Shown here one piece after another: positions 34,507 through 43,337 of a DNA stretch of 64,000 bases. Positions within the stretch are counted from its first letter, which is position 1; each line of letters opens with the position of its first letter. The DNA lies in contig NZ_SHKR01000012.1 of NCBI RefSeq assembly GCF_004217145.1, forward strand, positions 930,001-994,000. The letters run 5' to 3'. Position numbers and translations under genes: made by a program. This DNA comes from Kribbella rubisoli (lineage in GTDB: Bacteria; Actinomycetota; Actinomycetes; Propionibacteriales; Kribbellaceae). The notes under the pieces were generated by a model. That model made no database searches and had not been told where the DNA came from. It was given only the letters and a program-made list of their open reading frames with translations.

Positions 34507-35784
34507 ATGATGAAGGTGCGTTTGGCGTACGGCGAGTCCGGGCTGGTCATCGAGGCGGATCCCGCGCGTACGACCGTGGTGGAGCCGGTGCATCACGAGG
34601 CCGCAGGCGATCCGGTCGCGGTACTGCGGCGCGCGCTGCGGGAGCCGGTGGCCGGGCCGCCGTTGCGTGAGCGCGTCCGGCGGGGCCAGACCGTGGCGAT
34701 CTCCGCGTGTGACGGGACCCGGCCGCAGCCGCGGGAGTTGATGATTCCTGCTGTGCTGGCCGAGCTCGACGGCGTGATCGACCTCGACGACGTGGTGGTG
34801 CTCGTCGCGACCGGTACGCATCGCGGCAACAGCGACGCGGAACTGCGCCAGATGTTCGGTGACGAGGTTGTCGACTCCGTGCGGATCGTCAATCACGACG
34901 GACGCGATCGGGACCAGTTGGCCTGGCTGGGGGTGCACGGCGACGGCGTCCCGGTCTGGTTGAACCGCCAGTGGGTGGATGCCGACGTCAAGATCACCAC
35001 CGGCTTCGTCGAGCCGCACTTCTTTGCCGGATTCTCCGGCGGACCCAAGCTCGTCGCACCGGGTCTCGCGGGTCTCGACACCGTTCTCGTGCTGCACGAC
35101 GCCGCCCGGATCGGCGACCCGAGGGCGACGTGGGGAGTGATCGACGGAAACCCGGTGCACGACGATGTGCGCGCGATCGCCGACGCCACCGGTGTCACCT
35201 TCGCGCTGGACGTCGTACTCAATCGTGACAAGGACATTGTCGCGGCGTTCGGGGGTGACCTGCTGCCGATGCATGCCGCCGCCTGTGCCACGGCCAAGCG
35301 GATCGCCATGCAGCCGGTCGAGGCGCCGTTCGACGTCGTCGTCACCACCAACTCGGGCTTTCCCCTCGACCAGAACCTGTATCAATCCGTCAAGGGAATG
35401 TCGGCCGCACACCAGATCGTGCGCCCGGGCGGCACCATCATCTGCGCGGCCGAGTGCCGTGACGGATTCCCGGATCACGGGGACTACCGCTCGGTCCTCG
35501 TCTCGGCTGCCTCGCCCCAAGGGCTGCTCGATCAGATCGCGCGCAGCGCCGAGACGACGCCCGATCAATGGCAGGTGCAGATCCAGGCCCGAATCCAGGC
35601 GACGAGCCGGGTCGTCATGCACACCGGCTTCCTCACCGACTCCGAACTGCACGCGGTGCACCTGGAACAAACGGCCGACGTCACAGCATCCGTCGCGGAA
35701 TCCCTCGCCGCAGCAGGCCCGGACGCCCGCCTGTGCATCCTGCCGGAAGGACCACAGACAATCCCGTACTTGACCGGCGGATGA
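34507..35784 (+). CDS. LarA-family nickel-pincer racemase/epimerase homologue
   Basis: This is a 425-residue protein of the lactate racemase (LarA, DUF2088) family. DGTRP, ATGTHRG (His105), EPHFFAGFSGGPK (His171 and Lys181) and GNPVH (His218) correspond to the catalytic histidines, the cofactor-linked lysine and the Ni-ligand histidine of LarA. The active form would need the nickel-pincer nucleotide made by LarB, LarC and LarE, none of which is in the window. Known homologues racemise lactate, malate or phenyllactate or epimerise gluconate. In a fucosidase operon, lactate (a fucose breakdown product) or a fuconate-like acid are natural candidates. ATG at 34507 or 34510. It is coupled to the GH43-like gene by an ATGA overlap. 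Confidence 0.85.
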   Translation: MMKVRLAYGESGLVIEADPARTTVVEPVHHEAAGDPVAVLRRALREPVAGPPLRERVRRGQTVAISACDGTRPQPRELMIPAVLAELDGVIDLDDVVVLVATGTHRGNSDAELRQMFGDEVVDSVRIVNHDGRDRDQLAWLGVHGDGVPVWLNRQWVDADVKITTGFVEPHFFAGFSGGPKLVAPGLAGLDTVLVLHDAARIGDPRATWGVIDGNPVHDDVRAIADATGVTFALDVVLNRDKDIVAAFGGDLLPMHAAACATAKRIAMQPVEAPFDVVVTTNSGFPLDQNLYQSVKGMSAAHQIVRPGGTIICAAECRDGFPDHGDYRSVLVSAASPQGLLDQIARSAETTPDQWQVQIQARIQATSRVVMHTGFLTDSELHAVHLEQTADVTASVAESLAAAGPDARLCILPEGPQTIPYLTGG

Positions 35785-36770
35785 TCGGACAGCCGATGGA
35801 ACCCAGCAGACATCTACCGCAGCCCGAGTACGCGGGTTATCTCTATGTGCACTTCAAGCGCGAGTCGGTCGACGGTGAGCAGATCTACTTCGCCTTGAGC
35901 GACGGCAACGACCCGCTGCGCTTCCACGACCTCAACAGCGGCAAGCCGGTGCTGTACTCCGCCATGGGAGAATGCGGTGTACGCGACCCGCACATCGTCC
36001 GTTCGCCGGAAGGTGACCGGTTCTTCCTGGTGGCGACCGACTTGCGTCTGTACGCGAGCCTGGACTGGGACCGGCACCAGCGGCGGGGCAGCCGCTCGAT
36101 CATGATCTGGGAGTCGACGGATCTCGTGAACTGGGGCGAGGGCCGGCTGGTCGAGATCGCACCGCCCGCAGCTGGTAACACCTGGGCGCCTGAGGCGGTG
36201 TGGGATCCCGAGCAGGGCGTCTACCTCGTGCATTGGTCCTCAACGCTGTACGACAATGCGGCCCACGACGGTGAGAGCTACAACCGGATCATGTGCGCGA
36301 CCACCCGCGACTTCCGCGAGTTCTCGGAGCCGCAGGTCTGGATCGACCGGGGATGGCAGACAATCGACGCCACCGTGATCGAGCACGACGGGGTCTACTA
36401 CCGCTTCCTGAAGGACGAGCGCGGCCGCGACGGTACCGCGCCGTACGGCAAGTCGATCTTCTCCGAGACCTCGACCTCGCTGACCGGCGCCGAGTGGAAG
36501 CCGCTGGCCGAAGGCATCGGCCTCGGCGCCGTCGTCCAGGGCGAAGGCCCGCTGGTGTACAAGTCGAACACCGCGGACAAGTGGTACCTCTGGATCGACG
36601 AGTTCACCCGCGAACGCCGCTACGTCCCCTTCGAGACGTCCGACCTGGCCGGCGGCGCCTGGATCCCCTGCGACAACTACCGCCTGCCCGAGGACCCCTG
36701 CCACGGCGTCGTACTGCCGGTCACCGCCGAAGAGTACGAACGACTCGCGACCGCCTGGAGAGACGCCTAG
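35781..36770 (+). CDS. GH43-like five-bladed beta-propeller glycosidase
   Basis: This is a 329-residue protein with the repeated blade pattern of GH43/GH32-type propellers. GVRDPHIVRSPEGDRFFLVAT carries the N-terminal Asp, NTWAPEAVWDP a central acidic site and VVQGEGPLVYK the later Glu. Such enzymes remove arabinosyl, xylosyl or galactosyl units. There is no signal peptide, so it is cytoplasmic. It is the last gene of the operon, starting in an ATGA overlap with the LarA homologue, and its stop lies five bases from the convergent GntR stop. Substrate unknown. Confidence 0.75.
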   Translation: MIGQPMEPSRHLPQPEYAGYLYVHFKRESVDGEQIYFALSDGNDPLRFHDLNSGKPVLYSAMGECGVRDPHIVRSPEGDRFFLVATDLRLYASLDWDRHQRRGSRSIMIWESTDLVNWGEGRLVEIAPPAAGNTWAPEAVWDPEQGVYLVHWSSTLYDNAAHDGESYNRIMCATTRDFREFSEPQVWIDRGWQTIDATVIEHDGVYYRFLKDERGRDGTAPYGKSIFSETSTSLTGAEWKPLAEGIGLGAVVQGEGPLVYKSNTADKWYLWIDEFTRERRYVPFETSDLAGGAWIPCDNYRLPEDPCHGVVLPVTAEEYERLATAWRDA

Positions 36771-36775
36771 GGCCG

Positions 36776-37456
36776 TCAGGCGTGGAGCTTGCTGTCCTGC
36801 TCCTGTGCGGCCTTGAGGTCGGCGAGCAAGGTGTCGCGGCAGTTGTTGAGGTCGGTCAGTAGCGCGGCAACGGCCTGGTCGGGGTCGCCGCTGCGGATGG
36901 CCTCCAGGATGGCGGCGTGGCGGTCGGTTAGAGCGATCAGGTCGAGGCCGGCGTGGGCTCGCACCTGGGCGATGCACAACTGGGTCTCGCCCATGACGGT
37001 CTCGTGCATCCGGCGTAGGCGCTTGCTGCCGGTGGCGGCGACCAAGGCGCGGTGGAGGGCGATATCGGACTCGGTGTGCTCGGCGTGCTGGTCGCGCTCG
37101 GCCGCCATCCGCATCAGCGCCAGCGACCGATCTGCGTCGCCGGGCACCTCGCGGCGGTTCGCGAGCGTCATCACGGCGCGGGACTCGATCGGCTCCCTGG
37201 CGAAGTAGAGGTCACTCACATCGTCGGCAGACAGTTGCGGCACCACGGCGGTACGGCGCGGTCCGCGGCGCAGGAGTCCTTCATTCGTGAGTCGGTCCAG
37301 CGCAGCCTTGGCGGTGGGGCGGGCGACGGTGAATCGGTTCGCGACCCAGATCTCCGAGAGCTTTTCGCCCGGTGGGATCTCGCTGGCAACGATCTGCTTG
37401 CGTAGCGCTGTGGTCAGCGAGTCGGTCAGCGAAGTGCTCTCGAGTTCGACGCTCAC
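36776..37456 (-). CDS. FCD-type GntR regulator (candidate controller of regions 4 and 5)
   Basis: This is a 226-residue protein with the winged helix TDSLTTALRKQIVASEIPPGEKLSE and VANRFTVARPTAKAALDRL, then an FCD domain with ESDIALHRALVAATG. The start is set at GTG 37456 because a perfect AAGGAGG lies eight bases upstream; the longer frame to 37534 has no ribosome site and runs into the palindrome at 37533. That palindrome recurs at 43287 and 59170, in front of two other operon groups, which makes this protein the likely common regulator. Confidence 0.82.
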   Translation of the reverse strand: MSVELESTSLTDSLTTALRKQIVASEIPPGEKLSEIWVANRFTVARPTAKAALDRLTNEGLLRRGPRRTAVVPQLSADDVSDLYFAREPIESRAVMTLANRREVPGDADRSLALMRMAAERDQHAEHTESDIALHRALVAATGSKRLRRMHETVMGETQLCIAQVRAHAGLDLIALTDRHAAILEAIRSGDPDQAVAALLTDLNNCRDTLLADLKAAQEQDSKLHA

Positions 37457-37532
37457 TCCCACCGCCTCCTTAAGGTTCTGCACCCGACTCGGGTCTCGGT
37501 CGGCCTGTGCGCATACTAATTGATCGCTAGCC

Positions 37533-37549
37533 AACCTGCCTGACAGGTG
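37533..37549. promoter_or_regulatory. Operator family 2, copy 1 (GntR promoter)
   Basis: AACCTGCCTGACAGGTG, whose complement CACCTGTCAGGCAGGTT matches 14 of 17 bases of the site at 59170-59186. It lies 77 bases upstream of the GntR start, between the enolase-family gene and the regulator, consistent with autoregulation. Confidence 0.65.
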
Positions 37550-37555
37550 TGCTGA

Positions 37556-38719
37556 TCATTGGAAGGTCGTCCGATCCGCGTTCAGTTTGGCGATCCGGTC
37601 CCAGTCGTACGTCACGCCGAGGCCCGGTCCGGTCGGTACGCCGACGCAACCGTCCTCGCCGACCGCGGACAGGTCTTCGGTGTAGTCGTCGGCAAAGACT
37701 TCCGGCAGCGACGGGTTACCGGTGCTGGGATCCAGGAGCCCGAGCTCGTAGTAGTTCGTGTTCCGGATCGCCGCCATGCAGTGCCGCTGTGCCGGACCGG
37801 CCGCGTGTACTTCGAGGTCCAGCCCGAGCGCCTCGGCTGCGTGCGCGGTCTTCATCACCCCGGTGATGCCGAGGTCGAGCTCCGGATCCGCGCGGAGAAG
37901 GTCCGTCGCACCGTCGAGGGCGAGCGCGGTTCGCAGCTCGAGTCCGCGGACGAATTCGGTGATGAGCAGCGGCGTACGCACGCGGTCACGCAAGATCCGG
38001 TGTGCCAGCGGGGCGTCGCCGCGCATCGGATCCTCCCACCAGTAGGCGCCGACCTCGTCGCAGAACCGGCCGAGCTTGAGCGCCTCCGCAAGGGTGGGGA
38101 GGCTTTTGCCCGGGTCTGTCATGATGTCGCTGCGCCCGGCCGACCCTTCCGCGGTGGCGCCGAAGATCTCGATCTCGTCCTTGGCAGTGCCGGCGGACCG
38201 GCCGTGGATCTTGAAGCCGGGGATGCCCCGGCGGGCGCATTCGTCGGCGAAGTCCCGGTAGCTGTCAGCAGTAGCGAGGGAACCCTGCCCGTGCCCGCCC
38301 CCGACCGTGCTCACGTAAGCGGGCAGCCGGTCCCGGTACCGGCCGAGTAGTTGGGATATCCCGAGTCCGGCCAGCTTGCCGGCGGCGTCCCACAGCGCGA
38401 TGTCGATCGCGCCCGCGCCGATCCGGTCGGTCTTGGCGAAGCCGCCGTTCAAATCGTCCCAGATGGCCTCCCGGTCGTGCAGATCACGACCGACGAGACT
38501 TCCCGCCATCGCTTTGACCTGGGCGATCGCGTACGGCGGCGCGCTCCACATCACGACGTACCCGCCTTCCGCGCCGTCGTCGGTGCGGATCCGGATCCCG
38601 AACCGGCGTGTCGTCCGGCTCGGCGGCGTCGCGGCGTTCAGCGGCTCGCCCTTGCGGTCGAAACGGCGTACCACAGTGTGGTCGAACTCGATCAACTCGA
38701 CTTCGGAGATGATGGACAT
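37556..38719 (-). CDS. Enolase-superfamily sugar-acid dehydratase or epimerase (third type)
   Basis: This is a 387-residue member of the mandelate racemase group. FKIHG (Lys and His), DIMTDPGKS (Asp), WWEDPM (Glu), LITEF (Glu) and DLEVHAAG (His) form the barrel active site. The KxH arrangement differs from the KxK of the other two enolase-family enzymes in the window, suggesting a different substrate or stereochemistry. GGGAGG precedes ATG 38719. It is the last gene of the operon that runs from 43201. Precise substrate unknown. Confidence 0.8.
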   Translation of the reverse strand: MSIISEVELIEFDHTVVRRFDRKGEPLNAATPPSRTTRRFGIRIRTDDGAEGGYVVMWSAPPYAIAQVKAMAGSLVGRDLHDREAIWDDLNGGFAKTDRIGAGAIDIALWDAAGKLAGLGISQLLGRYRDRLPAYVSTVGGGHGQGSLATADSYRDFADECARRGIPGFKIHGRSAGTAKDEIEIFGATAEGSAGRSDIMTDPGKSLPTLAEALKLGRFCDEVGAYWWEDPMRGDAPLAHRILRDRVRTPLLITEFVRGLELRTALALDGATDLLRADPELDLGITGVMKTAHAAEALGLDLEVHAAGPAQRHCMAAIRNTNYYELGLLDPSTGNPSLPEVFADDYTEDLSAVGEDGCVGVPTGPGLGVTYDWDRIAKLNADRTTFQ

Positions 38720-38736
38720 GAACCTCCCGCCCGGAC

Positions 38737-39579
38737 CTATTTGAGGCCGGTGGTCGCGATGCCCTGGGTCAGGGCCTTCTGGGCGAACAAGAACACGGCG
38801 AAGACAGGGATCAGCGTGACGACGGACATCGCGAACAGCGCGCCGTAGTCGCTGAGTCCCGCGGAGTCGGAGAAGGTGCTCAGCCCCAGGGGGACCGTGT
38901 AGAGGTCAGGCCGGTTCAGGTAGAGCAGTGGGGTGAAGAAGTCGTTCCAGGTCCAGATGAAGGTGAACACCGCGGTGACGCCGATCGCGGGCATGCAGAG
39001 CGGCAGGATGACGCTCCAGAACGTACGGAGTGGCCCGCAGCCGTCGATCGCCGCGGCGTCGTCCAGCGTGGTCGGCAGGGTGCGCATGAACTGCACCATC
39101 AAGAAGATGAAGAACGACTCGACCCCCAGGAACTTCGGCAGGATCAGGGGTACGTAGGTGTCGGTCAGGCCGAGCCTCGAGAAGATCACGTACTGCGGAA
39201 CGACGGTCACGTGGAACGGCAGCATGATCGTCGCCAGCATGGTCGCGAACATCGGTCCCCGCAAGCCGAAGCGCAGCCGGGCGAACGCGTACGCGGCGAG
39301 TGTGCACGAGATAAGGTTGCCGACGATGCAGGCGATGGCGACGAGCATCGAGTTGAGCATGAACCGCCCGAACGAGATGCCGAGCGAGTTCCAGCCGTGC
39401 AGGTAGTTGTCCAGCGTCAACCCGCCGCCGCCGGCCCCGTCGCCGAAGATGTCGCTGTTGTTCATGAACGATCGCGTCAGCATCCAGATCAGCGGGTAGA
39501 TCATGATGATGCCAAAAGCAACCAAGAGCAGGTGTCGCCAGCCGCGACGCGTGATCCATTCCAGAATGCCTGTCCTCAT
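38737..39579 (-). CDS. Sugar ABC transporter permease 2 (region 4, minus operon)
   Basis: This is a 280-residue MalG-type permease with the EAA loop DAAAIDGCG and the C-terminal QKALTQGIATTGLK. It lies six bases after permease 1 and 17 bases before the enolase-family gene. Confidence 0.88.
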   Translation of the reverse strand: MRTGILEWITRRGWRHLLLVAFGIIMIYPLIWMLTRSFMNNSDIFGDGAGGGGLTLDNYLHGWNSLGISFGRFMLNSMLVAIACIVGNLISCTLAAYAFARLRFGLRGPMFATMLATIMLPFHVTVVPQYVIFSRLGLTDTYVPLILPKFLGVESFFIFLMVQFMRTLPTTLDDAAAIDGCGPLRTFWSVILPLCMPAIGVTAVFTFIWTWNDFFTPLLYLNRPDLYTVPLGLSTFSDSAGLSDYGALFAMSVVTLIPVFAVFLFAQKALTQGIATTGLK

Positions 39580-39585
39580 CTCAGA

Positions 39586-40503
39586 TCAGTCCTCGTAATG
39601 AACCCAGTAGCGGGCGGCGACGAAGTTGATGGCGGTCAGCATGCCGATCACGACGAACAGGATCCACGCCAGCGCACTGGCGTAGCCCATCTCGAAGTTC
39701 TTGAAGCCGGTCACGAACAGGTAGAGCGTGTAGAACAGCGTCGAGTTCGCCGGGCCACCGGTTCCCGCGGAGATGATGTAGGCCTGCGTGAACGCCTGGA
39801 ACGAACCGATGAGCTGCAGGATCAGGTTGAAGAACACGACCGGGCTGAGCAGCGGCAGGATCACCGAGGTGAACCGCCGCCACGCGCCGGCTCCGTCGAC
39901 CTTGGCCGCTTCCACCAGCTCCTCGGGGATCTGTCGCAGCCCGGCCAGGAAGATGATCATGGGCGAGCCGAAGGTCCACACATGCAGGATGATCAGCGTG
40001 TCCAACGCATGCGCAGGCTCGGAGATCCAGGAACCCATCTGAATGCCGAGTTTTCCGGCCAGCTCCGGCACCAGACCGGTGCTGGAGAACAGTTGCCGCC
40101 AGAGCACCGCCACCGCGACGCTGCCGCCGAGGAGCGAGGGCAGGTAGTACACCGATCGATAGATCGCCAGCCCTCGAACGCCTTGGTTGAGCAGGACCGC
40201 GATCGCCAGCGCGAAGGTGAGTTGCAGCGGGACCGAGATGAACACGTACTTCGCCGTCACGCCGGCGGCCGCGAGGAAGTCCGGGTCGCTGAACATCCGC
40301 CGGTAGTTCTCGAGTCCGGTGAACCGAGGAGAGGTCCCGAGCCGGTAGTCGGTGAAGGACAGATACAGCGAGGTCACCATCGGCACGAGCGTGATCAGCA
40401 GCACGCCCGCGATCCACGGCAGCAGGAACAGGTAGGCAATCCGCGATCGCCGGCCGCGGGCACGGCCCCGGGCTGCCTGCTGAACCTCGTTGATCAGGGC
40501 CAT
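39586..40503 (-). CDS. Sugar ABC transporter permease 1 (region 4, minus operon)
   Basis: This is a 305-residue MalF-type permease with a basic N-terminus (RGRARGRRSR), six membrane segments and the EAA loop EAAKVDGAG. It is four bases from the preceding unknown gene, so co-expressed with it. Confidence 0.88.
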   Translation of the reverse strand: MALINEVQQAARGRARGRRSRIAYLFLLPWIAGVLLITLVPMVTSLYLSFTDYRLGTSPRFTGLENYRRMFSDPDFLAAAGVTAKYVFISVPLQLTFALAIAVLLNQGVRGLAIYRSVYYLPSLLGGSVAVAVLWRQLFSSTGLVPELAGKLGIQMGSWISEPAHALDTLIILHVWTFGSPMIIFLAGLRQIPEELVEAAKVDGAGAWRRFTSVILPLLSPVVFFNLILQLIGSFQAFTQAYIISAGTGGPANSTLFYTLYLFVTGFKNFEMGYASALAWILFVVIGMLTAINFVAARYWVHYED

Positions 40504-40507
40504 CGCG

Positions 40508-41830
40508 CTATTCCGCCGGCGACTCGGTCAGCGGCTGCCAGTCGCGCTGCTGCCCCTCCCACCGGTGCAGACCCAGCTTGACCGCGTCGAGCCGCTCCAT
40601 GGTGGCGCCGTCGTAGTGGCCCAGCGACAGGCCGTCGGCGCCGGCCTCCACAGCTGCCCTCACGCTGTCCGTCAGTGTCTGGGTGGTGGCGTTCGGCCGT
40701 ACGCCGAGCGCGGCGATCAACTGCTGGTCCTCGCGCAGCGCGCGGCGGCACTTCATCAGCTTCGCCCGTTTGGTCGCTACCCCCTCGGCCGTGCCGAGCT
40801 GGTCGGAATAGTCGGATTCGCGGACCGAATCGACGTACGTGAATGCCGAGGCGAAGTCGAGGCCGGCGCGCTCCGGCGAGGCCATATACGTGTTGTACCG
40901 GAACTCGACCTGACGTCCGGAAGCGGCAAGCGCCTCCCGGACCAGCGCGAACAGCCGGTTGACCGAGCGCTTGCGGAACTGCAGCCACGCGGTGAACGCC
41001 TCGTTCTCGACCAGCAGGGCCGATTCGGTGTAGTTGGACTCGTCGAGGAGCTGGCGTTCGTGCAACTCCTCCAGCCCGATTCGGCGGGACAGGTTGGCCA
41101 GGTGAGTGACTTGGTGGACGACGGCGTCCCAGTCGAGCCCTTCCTCGGTCGCCTTCGCCTTGCAGGCCGCGCAGAAACAGCCGCCGGTCGCCACCGCAAG
41201 CAGCTGCTGCCAGGAGGTCGGGCCGAAGCTGTGCGTCCCGCCGTCGTCGCGTCCGGCGCCGAACAGGACCAAGCACGTCTGCACGTAGTCGACATCGTGG
41301 TTGGCCGCGACGTCGGCGAACAAGCCGTACAGATAGTCCTGTACGTCGGGGTGGTTGAGGCAGGGGAGTGCCCGCTGAGCCTCGACCGCTTCGAACGCAC
41401 CGACGATGTTGCCGTACACATCGCGCTGCAGTACGTCGGACAAGTTCTCTCGCGCGTACTGCGCGTCGATGATCGTGTGCGAGATCTCGCAACCGGTGCG
41501 CATACCGCGCCGGCGGGCCGCGGTGGTCAACTCGTCGAGCCAGTCGCGGCCGATCAGGAATTCGCGCTCGGTGGTCAGCGGCTTGATCCGCTGGTACTTG
41601 CCGGGGTCCGGGGCCCAGTACACCCGGCTGTCCTCTGGAACGTAGTAGCGACGGACCGGGTTGTGCGGGTAGTGCCGCGCGTGCAGCGGCCGTTTCTCCT
41701 TGTGCATCAGGCCGACCAGGTACGCCGAGTTCACCTCCGCCCGGCTGCTCAGGACGTCGAGGATGTGCTCGATGCCCTCGTCGGCCAGGTCCCATGGGTA
41801 GAGGCTGGCGGCGATCTCGTTCAAAGGCAT
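40508..41830 (-). CDS. Unrecognised protein, probable TIM-barrel glycosidase-like
   Basis: I do not recognise this 440-residue protein. It has no signal peptide or membrane segment. PCLNHPDVQDYLYGLFADVA followed by a conserved-looking CFCAACKA cluster, and a late DGLSLGHYDG strand, recall the putative glycoside hydrolase TIM barrels that share a C-x-C-x2-C site. MRTGCEISHTI and WWS-like aromatic clusters near the N-terminus could line a sugar pocket. It lies between the binding-protein and permease genes of a sugar importer operon, a position usually held by a hydrolase acting on the cargo. The three close cysteines might bind zinc. No function is assigned. Confidence 0.7.
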   Translation of the reverse strand: MPLNEIAASLYPWDLADEGIEHILDVLSSRAEVNSAYLVGLMHKEKRPLHARHYPHNPVRRYYVPEDSRVYWAPDPGKYQRIKPLTTEREFLIGRDWLDELTTAARRRGMRTGCEISHTIIDAQYARENLSDVLQRDVYGNIVGAFEAVEAQRALPCLNHPDVQDYLYGLFADVAANHDVDYVQTCLVLFGAGRDDGGTHSFGPTSWQQLLAVATGGCFCAACKAKATEEGLDWDAVVHQVTHLANLSRRIGLEELHERQLLDESNYTESALLVENEAFTAWLQFRKRSVNRLFALVREALAASGRQVEFRYNTYMASPERAGLDFASAFTYVDSVRESDYSDQLGTAEGVATKRAKLMKCRRALREDQQLIAALGVRPNATTQTLTDSVRAAVEAGADGLSLGHYDGATMERLDAVKLGLHRWEGQQRDWQPLTESPAE

Positions 41831-41857
41831 AGCGGTCCTTCCGCGCGTTCGGGGTAG

Positions 41858-43201
41858 TTACTTCTTCAGGAGCTTGGTGCGCAGGTCGCCGAAGATCAGA
41901 TCAACGGTCTGCTGGATCGAGGCCTTGTCGTAGGCGAGGTTCTTCCATGCCTTGACCATGTCGCTGGAGAAGGCTCCGGACGTGGCCAACCCGCCGCGTA
42001 CCGGCCTGGTCTTGGCACCGGCCTCGAAACCGATGTAGGTGAGGAACTGCTTCTCGGCGGGCGTCACCGAGGTGGCGATGGCGTCGCGCACCGTCTGGGT
42101 CGGCGGAGCGCCGATCGTCGTGCCGATGATCTTGGCGCGGTCGACGTCGTTGAGCAGATAGTCGGCGAACTTCAGCGCCGCGTCCGGATTCTTCGTGTTG
42201 GCGGCGACGCACAGCATGTTGGGCGAGAGCGCGATCGCCTTGGTGCCCGCCCCGCCGTTGCCCGGACACGGCATGAGCACCAGCGCATCCTTGGTCAGGC
42301 CTTGCAGTTCGAGCATCTGGTTGGAGTTGCGCATGTGATACGCGGCCAGGCCACGGATCATCGGCGCGCCCTCGAAGTACGGGTTCTGCTCCAGCGCCAA
42401 GGCTGTCGGAACGGACGCCTTGGTGTCGCGCAGGTTCTTCCAGTAATTCAGCCACTCGGTCATCAGGTCCTTGGTGAAGCCGAGATCGCCGTTCTCCGCC
42501 CACATGTCCTGATCGTGCTGACGGGCGTACGCCCCGAACCAGTCGGCCGCGCCGCCGGTGTTCGGATCGTCGGTGCCGAAGAACTTGTCCCCCTTGGCGG
42601 AGTGGATCTTCGCGCTGATCTGGGCGTACTCGTCCCAGGTGTAGGAGTCCGGATAGTTCTTCACCGGTATGCCGACCTCGTCCAGGACGTTCTTCTTGGC
42701 GAACAGCCCGATCGACTGCAAACCGTGGGTCATCGCGTACTGCTTGCCGTCGAGCCGGCCCGGAGCCTTGATCGCGTCACTGAAGCCGGCGTCGGCGATG
42801 CCCTTTCCCGCGCCGAGGTGCGAGGTCAGGTCCATAACGTGGCCGCCGGCAACGAGTTGGGGCAGCAGGTCACTGGTCACCCAGAACACGTCCGGAAGAT
42901 TCTTGCCCGACATCGCGACGGTGATCTTGGTTTCGATCGCGTCGATGTCGCCGAACTCGGGGCTGACCTTGATCGTGGGGTTCTTGTCGGTGAACGCCGT
43001 GGATGCCTTCTGGAAACGTTTCACCCGGTCGTCGGAACCCCAGAACATGAACCGGAGAGAGGCCGACTTCGACGGGCCGGAGCCGGAGCCGGACGAGTCG
43101 CCGCAGGCCACGAGGGCCGGGCCGGCGACTGCTGCGGCGCCGAGTCCACCCGCCAGGCGGAGAACGGAGCGGCGCGACAGACGAGAGAGCGGGACGGACA
43201 T
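41858..43201 (-). CDS. Tat-type sugar-binding lipoprotein (region 4, minus operon)
   Basis: This is a 447-residue family-1 binding protein. SRRSVLRLAGG is a twin-arginine signal and ALVACG a lipobox, so it is a Tat lipoprotein. The ATG at 43201 has AAAGG at eight bases; the ATG at 43207 and GTG at 43210 would put the ribosome site too close. It is the first gene of a five-gene operon with an unknown protein, two permeases and an enolase-family enzyme. The composite operator at 43287-43310 separates it from the divergent operon. Confidence 0.85.
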   Translation of the reverse strand: MSVPLSRLSRRSVLRLAGGLGAAAVAGPALVACGDSSGSGSGPSKSASLRFMFWGSDDRVKRFQKASTAFTDKNPTIKVSPEFGDIDAIETKITVAMSGKNLPDVFWVTSDLLPQLVAGGHVMDLTSHLGAGKGIADAGFSDAIKAPGRLDGKQYAMTHGLQSIGLFAKKNVLDEVGIPVKNYPDSYTWDEYAQISAKIHSAKGDKFFGTDDPNTGGAADWFGAYARQHDQDMWAENGDLGFTKDLMTEWLNYWKNLRDTKASVPTALALEQNPYFEGAPMIRGLAAYHMRNSNQMLELQGLTKDALVLMPCPGNGGAGTKAIALSPNMLCVAANTKNPDAALKFADYLLNDVDRAKIIGTTIGAPPTQTVRDAIATSVTPAEKQFLTYIGFEAGAKTRPVRGGLATSGAFSSDMVKAWKNLAYDKASIQQTVDLIFGDLRTKLLKK

Positions 43202-43286
43202 AGCCATCACCTTTCACTCGGCGCGATCGGACGCGGGGCTCCGATGCGCTGTGGGGATGTGCCTGCGAATTATCTTCAATTCGGCA

Positions 43287-43310
43287 AACTTGTCTGTCAA
43301 GATGACAGAC
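43287..43310. promoter_or_regulatory. Operator family 2, copy 2, with a nested inverted repeat
   Basis: AACTTGTCTGTCAAGAT (43287-43303) matches 14 of 17 bases of the site at 59170. Overlapping it is a perfect 8-bp inverted repeat, GTCTGTCA-AGA-TGACAGAC (43292-43310). It stands between two divergent operons and could control both. Confidence 0.65.
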
Positions 43311-43337
43311 TAGACGAGTTTTCAGGAGAGTATTGCT

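Noticed and set aside
39211..40581. A 456-residue plus-strand frame rich in His, Glu, Asp and Gln
   Set aside because: It is antisense to two permease genes. Its hydrophilic composition is the mirror of membrane codons.
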